This document shows, one piece after another, positions 56,210 to 64,000 of a stretch of DNA of 64,000 nt (position 1 is its first letter; each line of letters begins with the position of its first letter). The translations under genes and the position numbers were made by a program. This DNA is from Actinomycetota bacterium (GTDB lineage: Bacteria > Actinomycetota > Actinomycetes > S36-B12 > GCA-2699445): assembly GCA_029978705.1 (NCBI GenBank), contig JAPOIY010000012.1, positions 1 through 64,000 on the forward strand, read 5' to 3'. Below the pieces are notes generated by a model. It did not search any database and was not told where the DNA came from. It saw only the letters and a program-made list of their open reading frames with translations.

Positions 56210-57666
56210 CGGCCCGCCTCCCGTGCGCTGTTCAGGACGTTGACGTCGGCGAAGACCCCCGGCACGCAGCCGTGCGACACCGCCGCCACCTGGCCGGGCT
56301 GGCCCTTGCCGCAGTTGATCGCCCCGGCCAGGTGGTAGGTGTCGGGACCGCCCAGTGCGGTCAGGGAGTTCCAGAAGGTGGGCGTGCTGCCCTGGTAGAC
56401 GACGTCGCGCAGCGGTCCCACCGTCTCCCCGTCGCGGATCCGCTCGAAGCGCTGCCCCGTGAACTGGAAGTTGTAGCGCTGCATGTCGATCGACCAGGAG
56501 CCGTCCCCGACAACGAGGATCCCGTCCGCGACGCCGCCGATCAGGTCCGCCAGGGACCCGCCCTGCGGGTCGGGGAGCAGGCTCACATTCGGCATGCGCT
56601 GCAGCGGGACGTGGTCGCCCGCGTCGGCGTAGGAGCAGCCGTTGCTGCGGGGTCGGCCCAGTTCGGCGGCCATCGCGCGGTCGAGCTGCACGTCGACCAG
56701 GGTGCCGTCGCGGATGAGGTCCCACTCGCCGGCGGCGACCCCCTCGTCGTCCCAGGCCACCGAGGCCAGGCCGGAGGGAGTCGTCCGGTCGGCGCGGATG
56801 TTCATCAGAGGGGAGCCGTAGCGCAGCGAGCCGACGTCGTGCGGCCGCACGAAGCTGGTGCCCGCGTAATTGGCCTCGTAGCCCTTGATGCGGTCGTACT
56901 CGGTGGGGTGGGCGACCGACTCGTGGATCGTCAGCCACAGGTTCGACGGGTGCAGCACGAGCGTGTACCGGCCGGGCTCGACCGACGGGGCCGCCACCTT
57001 GGCGGCCAGATGCTCCGGTATCTGCTCCCACTCGGCGTCCCAGTCGTAGCCGTCGGGGCCGGTGAGGTACTCCCAGCCGCGGCCCACGGGAGGCGCGATG
57101 GAACGCATCGTGTCGAAACCGCCCGCATCGGTGTGGATGGCGGTGAACTCCGCGTGGGTGCGCACGCGGACCTGGTGCAGCCGGGCGCCGGCGGCGTCCC
57201 AGTACCAGGTCTCCTCCCGCACCGCGACCGCGTCACCCTCCGCGTGCTGCACCGCCGGATGGCGCATCAGCCGGGCGCAGCCGGCGGCCAGGAACTCCGC
57301 CCGCTCCCGCGCAGGCACGGTGAAGGGGTCGAGTCGGAACGGCGACGCCCAGTCCCCCTCATGCGGGGGTTCCGCGGCCAGCCGGACCGGCTGCGTGACC
57401 GTGGGCCGGGTGACGGCCGCCATCCGCAGCGCCGCGTGTGCCGCCCCGACGGCGGCGCTCGGCTCCAGGACGTCGGTGGCCGCGAATCCCCACGCCCCGT
57501 CGTGGACGACCCGCACGCCGAGGGCGAACGACTCGGTGTCGGCGTCGGCCAGGGCATCACCGTCGCGGTGGGTGTGCAGCGCGGTGCGGGTGCGCACGAG
57601 CCGGACGTCGGCGTGCTCGCTGCCGGCCACGGCCGCCAGGGCCGCGCGCGCCAGCCCGTCCACCAT
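56206..57666 (-). CDS. TldD family metallopeptidase
   Basis: HExxxH motif LTIHESVAHPTEYDRIKGYEANYAGTSF; start at MVDGLARAAL preferred. Confidence 0.9.
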   Translation of the reverse strand: MVDGLARAALAAVAGSEHADVRLVRTRTALHTHRDGDALADADTESFALGVRVVHDGAWGFAATDVLEPSAAVGAAHAALRMAAVTRPTVTQPVRLAAEPPHEGDWASPFRLDPFTVPARERAEFLAAGCARLMRHPAVQHAEGDAVAVREETWYWDAAGARLHQVRVRTHAEFTAIHTDAGGFDTMRSIAPPVGRGWEYLTGPDGYDWDAEWEQIPEHLAAKVAAPSVEPGRYTLVLHPSNLWLTIHESVAHPTEYDRIKGYEANYAGTSFVRPHDVGSLRYGSPLMNIRADRTTPSGLASVAWDDEGVAAGEWDLIRDGTLVDVQLDRAMAAELGRPRSNGCSYADAGDHVPLQRMPNVSLLPDPQGGSLADLIGGVADGILVVGDGSWSIDMQRYNFQFTGQRFERIRDGETVGPLRDVVYQGSTPTFWNSLTALGGPDTYHLAGAINCGKGQPGQVAAVSHGCVPGVFADVNVLNSAREAGR

Positions 57667-57705
57667 GCCGTCATCCTGCCAGCCCGGATACGTCACGATG
57701 GGGAC

Positions 57706-58209
57706 ATGGGCACTCTGATCGTCATGCGTCACGCCAAGTCCGACTGGCCCCCCGGGGTCCCCGACGAGGACCGTCCCCTGTCCGCGCGGGGACGCCGCGA
57801 CGCCCCCGTCGCGGGGCAGTGGCTACGGGACCACCTTCCGCAGCCACCGGCGGGGGCCGTCGTCTCCCCGGCGGAACGCACCCGGCAGACGTGGGACCTG
57901 GCCGGCGCTGCTTTCGGTGACGCCGTCCCTGTGACGTACGACCCCCGGATCTACGCGGCCTCCTGGACCACGCTGCTGGAGGTGGTCCGCGACAGTGACG
58001 GCGACACCGTGGTGCTCGTCGGGCACAACCCCGGGTGCGAGGAGCTGAGTGCGCAGCTCGCCGGGCCCGGCAGCGACCGCGCCGCCCTCGCAGCGATGGG
58101 GGTGAAGTACCCGACGGCCGGGATCGCGGTCCTGGCCGTGCCCGGATCCTGGCGGGACCTGGCGGCCGGGTCAGCCGTCCTGCGGGCCTTCGCCGTGCCG
58201 CGGGGATGA
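57706..58209 (+). CDS. SixA-like histidine phosphatase
   Basis: LIVMRHAKSDWP (RHG motif), VLVGHNPGCEELS. Confidence 0.88.
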   Translation: MGTLIVMRHAKSDWPPGVPDEDRPLSARGRRDAPVAGQWLRDHLPQPPAGAVVSPAERTRQTWDLAGAAFGDAVPVTYDPRIYAASWTTLLEVVRDSDGDTVVLVGHNPGCEELSAQLAGPGSDRAALAAMGVKYPTAGIAVLAVPGSWRDLAAGSAVLRAFAVPRG

Positions 58210-59379
58210 CAGCGCGTCGGCGGCCTCGATCTCCTCGCGGGGCATGCCCATCAGGAACAGCACGGAGTCGAGGAACGGCACGGTCACAGACGTGTCGGCA
58301 GCGTCCCGGACCACGGGCTTGGCGTTGAACGCCACCCCCAGACCCGCTGCCGCCATCATGTCCAGGTCGTTGGCGCCGTCGCCGATCGCGACGGTCCGGC
58401 TCAGGGGCACCCCCATCTCGCGGGCGAACTCCCGCAGCGCCGCCGCCTTGCCGGCACGGTCGACCACGGGCCCGACCAGGCGCCCGGTGAGACGGCCGGA
58501 CTCGACCTCCAGGTGGTTGGCGCGGACCAGTTCCACCCCCAGCTCGGCGGCGATCGGCTCCACGACTTCCGCGAACCCGCCGCTGACCAGGGCCACGTCG
58601 TGGCCCAGGCGGGTCAGCGTGCGGCACAGCGTTCGCGCCCCCGGCGTCAGTCGCACCTGAGCGCGCACGTCGGCGATCACGGACTCCGGGGCCCCTGCCA
58701 GCAGCGCCACCCGCTCGGTCAGCGACGCGGCGAAGTCGATCTCGCCGCGCATGGCGCGGTCGGTGATCTCCGCGACCCGGTCGAGGTTGCCCGTGTGGGC
58801 GGCCAGGAGTTCGATCACCTCGTCCTGGATGAGGGTGGAGTCGACGTCCAGGACGACGAGCCGCCGCCCGAAGCGGTCCAGTCCCACGGGTTGCAGGGAG
58901 ACGTCGACGCCCTCTGTGCGGGCGGCGGTGGTGACCGCCGTGCGCAGCGCCTCCGGGTCCCGGCAGCCGACCACGAACTCGACGGCGGTCACCGGGTACG
59001 GCGCGATGCGGTCGATGCGTTCGATGTTGCCCCCGGCAGCTGCGACGGCCCGCGCCACCGCGGCCACCTGACCGGGGGCCAGGGGTGCGGCCAGGATCGT
59101 GATGCGGTGCCGCCGCCCCCTGTGACGCTCATCGCTGCCGTCGGACACGCTGACGTCGATGTCGAGGTCCAGGTCCGCCGCCACGGCCTGCAGCCGCCGC
59201 GACAGGAGGGCCACGTCGTCGGGGGGAAGGCGCAGCAGGACCATCTGCACCAGCCGGTCCTGCAGCACCGACTGGCCCACGTCGACCACCTCGCCGCTGA
59301 GGGACTCGAAGACCTGCGCGCTCAGCCCCGGCCGGTCGCGGCCGCTCACGGTGATCAGCAGGCTGGTGTGGTCGCTCAT
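58171..59379 (-). CDS. serB: Phosphoserine phosphatase with N-terminal ACT domains
   Basis: VVLDVDSTLIQDEVIELLA (HAD DxDST), VALVSGGFAEVVEPIA, AIGDGANDLDMMAAAGLGVAFNAKP. Confidence 0.94.
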   Translation of the reverse strand: MSDHTSLLITVSGRDRPGLSAQVFESLSGEVVDVGQSVLQDRLVQMVLLRLPPDDVALLSRRLQAVAADLDLDIDVSVSDGSDERHRGRRHRITILAAPLAPGQVAAVARAVAAAGGNIERIDRIAPYPVTAVEFVVGCRDPEALRTAVTTAARTEGVDVSLQPVGLDRFGRRLVVLDVDSTLIQDEVIELLAAHTGNLDRVAEITDRAMRGEIDFAASLTERVALLAGAPESVIADVRAQVRLTPGARTLCRTLTRLGHDVALVSGGFAEVVEPIAAELGVELVRANHLEVESGRLTGRLVGPVVDRAGKAAALREFAREMGVPLSRTVAIGDGANDLDMMAAAGLGVAFNAKPVVRDAADTSVTVPFLDSVLFLMGMPREEIEAADALSSPRHGEGPQDG

Positions 59380-59399
59380 CGCGAGGACACGCTACCGGG

Positions 59400-60095
59400 T
59401 CAGCAACTGAACGCGACGCTCGCGGCGCGGCGCGCCAAGGGACGCAGTTCCCGCACCAGCGCGGGTACGGATCTGGCCTGGCGGGCACACAGGTCGTCGG
59501 CGATGCACGTCAGCCACCACACCCGCAGCGCCGTGCCGCTGACCTCGACGGCCCGCGGGTCCACGCCCGGCGCCGGCAGCGGGTCGGCCATCTCCCGCAG
59601 CAGCGCCACCTGCGCCAGGGCCGCGTCGTCGGGTTCCAGGCCCGGCAGCGCTGCGGTCACGTCGGCCATCGCGGTGCGCATGAGGCTGCGGGCCTCCGCC
59701 AGGGTGCCCAGTGCGTCGCCGGGCACGGGAGCGCCGGGCAGCACCTGCCAGGTGGTCGCGGTCACCGGGACGAGAGCCGAACAGTGGGGGGAGGTGACCA
59801 GGGCCGCGCCGGCGGCCAGAGCCGCCCGGGTGGTCGGGGGCGGGCCGGGCAGCCCGGCCGGGTCGCCAGGCTCGGTGAGGCGCACCGCCACCTGCGTCAC
59901 TCCGTCGCGGCGCAGCCGCCCGATGGCGGGCAGCCAGGTCTCCCGGTTCCCGTCCGGGAACCCGACGGAGCCGGTCAGCTGGTCGGCGCCGGTGTCGCCG
60001 GGCACCCGGCCCGCCAAGACCGCGTTCAACCACCACGCCGTCTGCCCGGCGGCCGCCGCCCGGCGGATCCGTTCCGCGCAGCTCACCTCTGTCAC
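59400..60095 (-). CDS. Conserved hypothetical protein
   Basis: 231-aa ORF, coding-like composition, good fit between serB and the divergent ABC gene; no recognised domain. Confidence 0.65.
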   Translation of the reverse strand: MTEVSCAERIRRAAAAGQTAWWLNAVLAGRVPGDTGADQLTGSVGFPDGNRETWLPAIGRLRRDGVTQVAVRLTEPGDPAGLPGPPPTTRAALAAGAALVTSPHCSALVPVTATTWQVLPGAPVPGDALGTLAEARSLMRTAMADVTAALPGLEPDDAALAQVALLREMADPLPAPGVDPRAVEVSGTALRVWWLTCIADDLCARQARSVPALVRELRPLARRAASVAFSC

Positions 60096-60131
60096 GGGCG
60101 TCCACCTTAGTCACCGGTAGGCTGGCTCACC

Positions 60132-60914
60132 GTGACGACAGTGGTACGCACTGCCGCGGCCACCGTCCGCCGCGGGGACCGCGACATCGTGGCCGACGTG
60201 ACCTGGACGGTGGACACCGACCAACGCTGGGTGGTGCTCGGCCCCAATGGCGCCGGCAAGACGTCGCTGCTCGACCTGCTGGCCACCTCGTCGCACCCGA
60301 CCAGCGGCACCGTGGAGATCCTCGGCGAGCCGATGGGGCTCACCGACATCTTCGCCCTCCGTCCGGCGATCGGAGTGGTGTCCGGCCGCACGGCCTCCCT
60401 CATCCCCGAGCGGGAACTGGTCAGCGACGTCGTGATGACGGCGGGATGGTCGGTGGCGGGCCGGTTCCGCGAGGAGTACGCGTCGATGGACGTCGACCGG
60501 GCCGCCCACCTGCTCGACATCATGGGGATCGAGCAGTTGGCGCAGCGCCGGTTCGGCACCCTCTCCGACGGCGAACAGAAACGGGCGCTCGTCGCCCGCG
60601 CGCTGTTCCCCGACCCGGAGATGCTGCTGCTGGACGAGCCCGCGGCCGGGCTGGACCTCGGGTCCCGCGAGAGTCTTGTGGAGCGGCTCGGCGACCTGGC
60701 TGCCGACCCGGCTGCCCCCGTCCAGGTGATGATCACCCACCACGTGGAGGAGATTCCCCCCGGCTACACCCACGCCCTGCTGATGCGGGACGGCCGGGTG
60801 CTCGAGCAGGGACAGATCGACCAAGTGCTGACCGACGAGAACCTCACCCGCACGTTCGACGTCCCGCTGTCCGTGCGGCGGGTGTTCAATCGCTACTGGG
60901 CCTTCGCGACCTGA
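60132..60914 (+). CDS. ABC transporter ATP-binding protein
   Basis: GPNGAGKTSLLDLLA, LSDGEQKRALVARALF, MLLLDEPAAGLDLGS. Confidence 0.9.
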   Translation: MTTVVRTAAATVRRGDRDIVADVTWTVDTDQRWVVLGPNGAGKTSLLDLLATSSHPTSGTVEILGEPMGLTDIFALRPAIGVVSGRTASLIPERELVSDVVMTAGWSVAGRFREEYASMDVDRAAHLLDIMGIEQLAQRRFGTLSDGEQKRALVARALFPDPEMLLLDEPAAGLDLGSRESLVERLGDLAADPAAPVQVMITHHVEEIPPGYTHALLMRDGRVLEQGQIDQVLTDENLTRTFDVPLSVRRVFNRYWAFAT

Positions 60915-60920
60915 GGGCCG

Positions 60921-61721
60921 ATGCGACCCGACGACGGTGTCATCCGGCTGACCGGTCCCGATGACCGGCTGCGCGACTACACGGACCTGACCGACGTGGC
61001 CCTGCGCCGGGTGCGCGAACCCGAGCAGGGCCTGTTCATGGCGGAGAGTCTGCCCGTGATCGACCGCGCGCTGGCGGCCGGGTACCGGCCCCGCTCGGTA
61101 CTGACGGCCGAGCGGTGGCTGCCCGACGTCGTGGCGGTCCTGGCCGACCACGGCCGCGCCGGGACCGAGGTGTTCGTAGCCCCCGACGACGTCATCGCCT
61201 CGACGACGGGTTTCCGGATGCACCGCGGTCCGATGGCGGCGATGGCCCGCCGGCCGCTGCCGCCGGTGGGGCCGACGGTCGCCGGCGCCCGGCTGGTGCT
61301 GGTACTCGACGGGCTGGTGGACCACACCAACGTCGGTGCCGCGTTCCGCTCGGCAGCCGCGCTCGGCGTGGGCGCGGTCCTCGTCACGGCCACGTGCGCC
61401 GACCCCCTGTACCGGCGCAGTGTGCGCGTCTCGATGGGGACCGTCTTCTCCGTTCCGTGGACCCGCACAGACACATGGGACACCGATCTGCCGGGATTCC
61501 GGACGGTCGCGCTGACTCCGGCTGCCGACGCGACCGCCATCGGCGCCGTGCCGCGGGACCGCCCGTTGGCGCTGATCGTGGGGACCGAAGGCCCCGGGCT
61601 GCCGGCCGAGATGCAGCGGCGTGCCGAGGTGCGGGCCCGGATCCCGATGTCCGGCGGGGTGGACTCCCTGAACGTCGCGGCCGCCGTCGCCGTCGCGGTC
61701 TACGCGCTGGCGTCGGCCTGA
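60921..61721 (+). CDS. SpoU-family (TrmH-like) RNA methyltransferase
   Basis: LDGLVDHTNVGAAFRSAAALGVGAVLV, LALIVGTEGPGLP, MSGGVDSLNVAAAVAVAVY. Confidence 0.9.
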   Translation: MRPDDGVIRLTGPDDRLRDYTDLTDVALRRVREPEQGLFMAESLPVIDRALAAGYRPRSVLTAERWLPDVVAVLADHGRAGTEVFVAPDDVIASTTGFRMHRGPMAAMARRPLPPVGPTVAGARLVLVLDGLVDHTNVGAAFRSAAALGVGAVLVTATCADPLYRRSVRVSMGTVFSVPWTRTDTWDTDLPGFRTVALTPAADATAIGAVPRDRPLALIVGTEGPGLPAEMQRRAEVRARIPMSGGVDSLNVAAAVAVAVYALASA

Positions 61722-61852
61722 ACGGGGTCTCTGCTGCGTGCCCATGGGATCGGCACCCTCGCGTTCCGGGGTCACCGCGGCACCGACTCCGGGTATTCCT
61801 CGCCAAGCCGCCCGCGGCACGCCAGGATGGGACGGCACGGTGAGGAGGCGAC

Positions 61853-62392
61853 ATGTCGGCCGACATGACCGAGACCCAGGGGTCGTGGCTCACGCCCGAC
61901 GAGATGCAGCAGGCACGCGACCGGGTGCCGGTCGTGTACGTCGACGCGGTGCCCGTGCGGGTGGACGACCGCGGGCTGGTGACCGAGATCGGGCTGCTCC
62001 TCGCGGCTACCGACGACGGCATGCTGCGGCGGATGTTCGTGTCCGGTCGGGGGCGGAAGGGCGAGCGGATCCGCGACGCCCTCATGCGGCACCTGGAGAA
62101 GGACCTGGGTCCCCTGGCGCTGCCCCGCATCCCCGCGACACCGCAGCCGTTCACCGTCGTCGAGTACTTCCCCGACCCGGGCGTCACCGGCTTCGTGGAC
62201 GAACGCCAGCACGCCGTGTCGCTGGCCTATGTCGTGCCCGTGGCCGGGGAGTGTCGGCCGTCCCAGCAGGCGCTGGAGATCGCCTGGCTGACCCCCCTGG
62301 AGGCGTTCAGCCCCGACGTCCTGGTCGAACTGAGCGGCGGCCGGGACCGGCTGCTGCGGATGGCCATGGCCCACTGCGGGGTGCTGCCGTGA
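61853..62392 (+). CDS. NUDIX-like DUF4916 family protein
   Basis: WLTPDEMQQARDRVPVVYVDAVPVRVDDRGLVTEIGLLL...GRGRKGERIRDALMRHLEKDLG. Confidence 0.75.
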   Translation: MSADMTETQGSWLTPDEMQQARDRVPVVYVDAVPVRVDDRGLVTEIGLLLAATDDGMLRRMFVSGRGRKGERIRDALMRHLEKDLGPLALPRIPATPQPFTVVEYFPDPGVTGFVDERQHAVSLAYVVPVAGECRPSQQALEIAWLTPLEAFSPDVLVELSGGRDRLLRMAMAHCGVLP

Positions 62393-64000
62393 CCGCTCCC
62401 GCGGTCTACGTGATGTCCCTGGAGCCGGAGAGCGGCAAATCGCTGGTGAGCTTCGGGGTGATGGAGGCGGCCGCGGCGGCCACCGGCCGGATCGGCTACT
62501 TCCGTCCCGTCGTGGCGGCAGGCCCCCCGGACCGCATCGTCGAGAGCATGCGCGCCCGCTTCCGGCTGGCGCAGACCTACGACCAGTCCTACGGCGTCAC
62601 CACCGACCGCACCCGCGGGGTGGGCGAGGCCGTCGACCCGGAACTCGTGCACACGGTGCTGGCCGCCTACGAACAGTTGTCGGAGCAGTGCGACGCGGTG
62701 GTGATCGAGGGCACCGACTACAGCGGGGCGTCCGCCGCGTTCGAGTTCGCCCTGAACTCCGACATCGCCGCCCACCTGGGCGCGACCTGCATCATCGTCA
62801 TGCGCGCGCACGCCCACCGCCCCGACCAACTCTCGGGCGCCATCGACGCGGTGCGCACCAGCCTCCGGGACCGGCACATCCCCATCGCCGGTTTCGTCAT
62901 CAACCGCGTGCCGGCCGACGAGCTGGACGTCTTCCGGGCCGCCACGTCGGGTATCACCGAGTCGGTGTGGGTGATCCCGGAGGCCCCGGACCTGGCGCGC
63001 CGCACGATGCAGGACATCGCCACGGCGCTGGACGCGACGGTCCTGGCCGGCGACGAGGAGGCCATGGGTCGCGATGTGCACCACATCGTCGTCGGTGCCA
63101 TGACGTTGCCGCACCTCCTGGAGCGTCTGGAGCCGCAGTCGCTGCTGGTGACACCCGGCGACCGCGCCGACGTGATCGTGCTGGCCCAGGCGGCGCGCTA
63201 CAGCGCCACCGTGCCCCCGATCGCCGGACTGCTGCTGACCGGCGGCTACCGGCCGGACCCGGCCATCACGCGGTTCAGTGCAGGCCTGGGGGAGCGGTCC
63301 CTGCCGATCCTGCTGACCGAGAGGGGCACGTACGAGACCGTGGACGCGGTGGGGCGCACTCACAGCACTCTCGAATCCGGCGACGAGCGACGCCTGGCGG
63401 CCGCGGTCCGCCTGTTCGAGGACAATGTCGACTTCCAGGACCTCGTGGCCAGCGTGCTGGGGTCGCAGTCCGCGGTCGTGACCCCGGTCATGTTCGAGCG
63501 GCGCCTCGTGGCCCGCGCGCGGGAGAGCCGGCGGCGGATCGTGCTGCCCGAGGGAGGCGACGACCGCATCCTCCTGGCGGCCGACCAGATCCTGCGCCGC
63601 GACGCCGCGGAAATCACGCTGCTCGGCGACCCGGAACTCCTGGCCGCCCGCAGCGGGGCGCTGGGCATCGACCTGACCGCGGCGCAGATCGTCGACCCCC
63701 GCTCCGACCCGCGGCGCGCCGAGTTCGCCGACATCATCCACGAGATCCGGGGCAGCCGGGGCATGAGCCACGAGACCGCCTTCGACCTGGCGGCCGACGA
63801 GTCCTGGTTCGGCACGCTGATGGTGCACACCGGGGCGGTCGACGGCATGGTCAGTGGGGCGGCCCACACCACCGCCGACACCATCCGTCCCGCGCTGCAG
63901 ATCATCCGGACCGCACCCGGCATCTCCGTGGTGTCCAGCGTGTTCCTGATGGCGATGGCCGACCGCGTCCTGGTCTACGGCGACTGTGCCGTGGTCCCGG
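62389..64000 (+). CDS. pta: Phosphate acetyltransferase (truncated by window end)
   Basis: GTG start overlapping the previous stop; N-terminal BioD-like P-loop (MSLEPESGKSLVSFGVMEAA), then DRTGG-like region and PTA core (GAVDGMVSGAAHTTADTIRPALQIIRT); no stop before the window end. Confidence 0.92.
   Translation, partial: MTAPAVYVMSLEPESGKSLVSFGVMEAAAAATGRIGYFRPVVAAGPPDRIVESMRARFRLAQTYDQSYGVTTDRTRGVGEAVDPELVHTVLAAYEQLSEQCDAVVIEGTDYSGASAAFEFALNSDIAAHLGATCIIVMRAHAHRPDQLSGAIDAVRTSLRDRHIPIAGFVINRVPADELDVFRAATSGITESVWVIPEAPDLARRTMQDIATALDATVLAGDEEAMGRDVHHIVVGAMTLPHLLERLEPQSLLVTPGDRADVIVLAQAARYSATVPPIAGLLLTGGYRPDPAITRFSAGLGERSLPILLTERGTYETVDAVGRTHSTLESGDERRLAAAVRLFEDNVDFQDLVASVLGSQSAVVTPVMFERRLVARARESRRRIVLPEGGDDRILLAADQILRRDAAEITLLGDPELLAARSGALGIDLTAAQIVDPRSDPRRAEFADIIHEIRGSRGMSHETAFDLAADESWFGTLMVHTGAVDGMVSGAAHTTADTIRPALQIIRTAPGISVVSSVFLMAMADRVLVYGDCAVVP

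Overview
High-GC actinobacterial chromosome segment, densely coding, about 60 genes. It carries mostly conserved blocks: TerC; uvrA; uvrC-rapZ-yvcK-whiA; gap-pgk-tpiA-secG; rbpA; a divergent PHA hydrolase/PHA synthase pair; a tkt-tal-zwf-opcA-pgl pentose-phosphate operon; ctaB and ctaA; an ABC exporter; a complete sufR-B-D-(Rieske)-C-S-U-T operon; ABC-F and ABC exporter genes; a flavin oxidase / NTF2-like / MFS / ATP-grasp-like neighbourhood; SURF1; a TldD/TldE pair; serB; and a truncated pta. Main points of interest: (1) sufB is interrupted by a 359-aa in-frame intein whose splice residues look intact, but both LAGLIDADG motifs have Ala in place of the catalytic acid (GAG and DAAG); (2) an A/T-richer two-gene cell-surface module of unknown function lies between tkt and ctaB; (3) a 57-aa orphan peptide gene sits next to a perfect 38-bp palindrome and a convergent HD-domain (possibly diiron oxygenase) gene; (4) a SufR-like operator overlaps the sufR start codon; (5) a possible small-molecule cluster contains an ATP-grasp-like ligase, an MFS exporter and a flavin amine oxidase. 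I saw no tRNA, rRNA, CRISPR array or IS element. All homology calls come from reading the translated sequences, with no database search.
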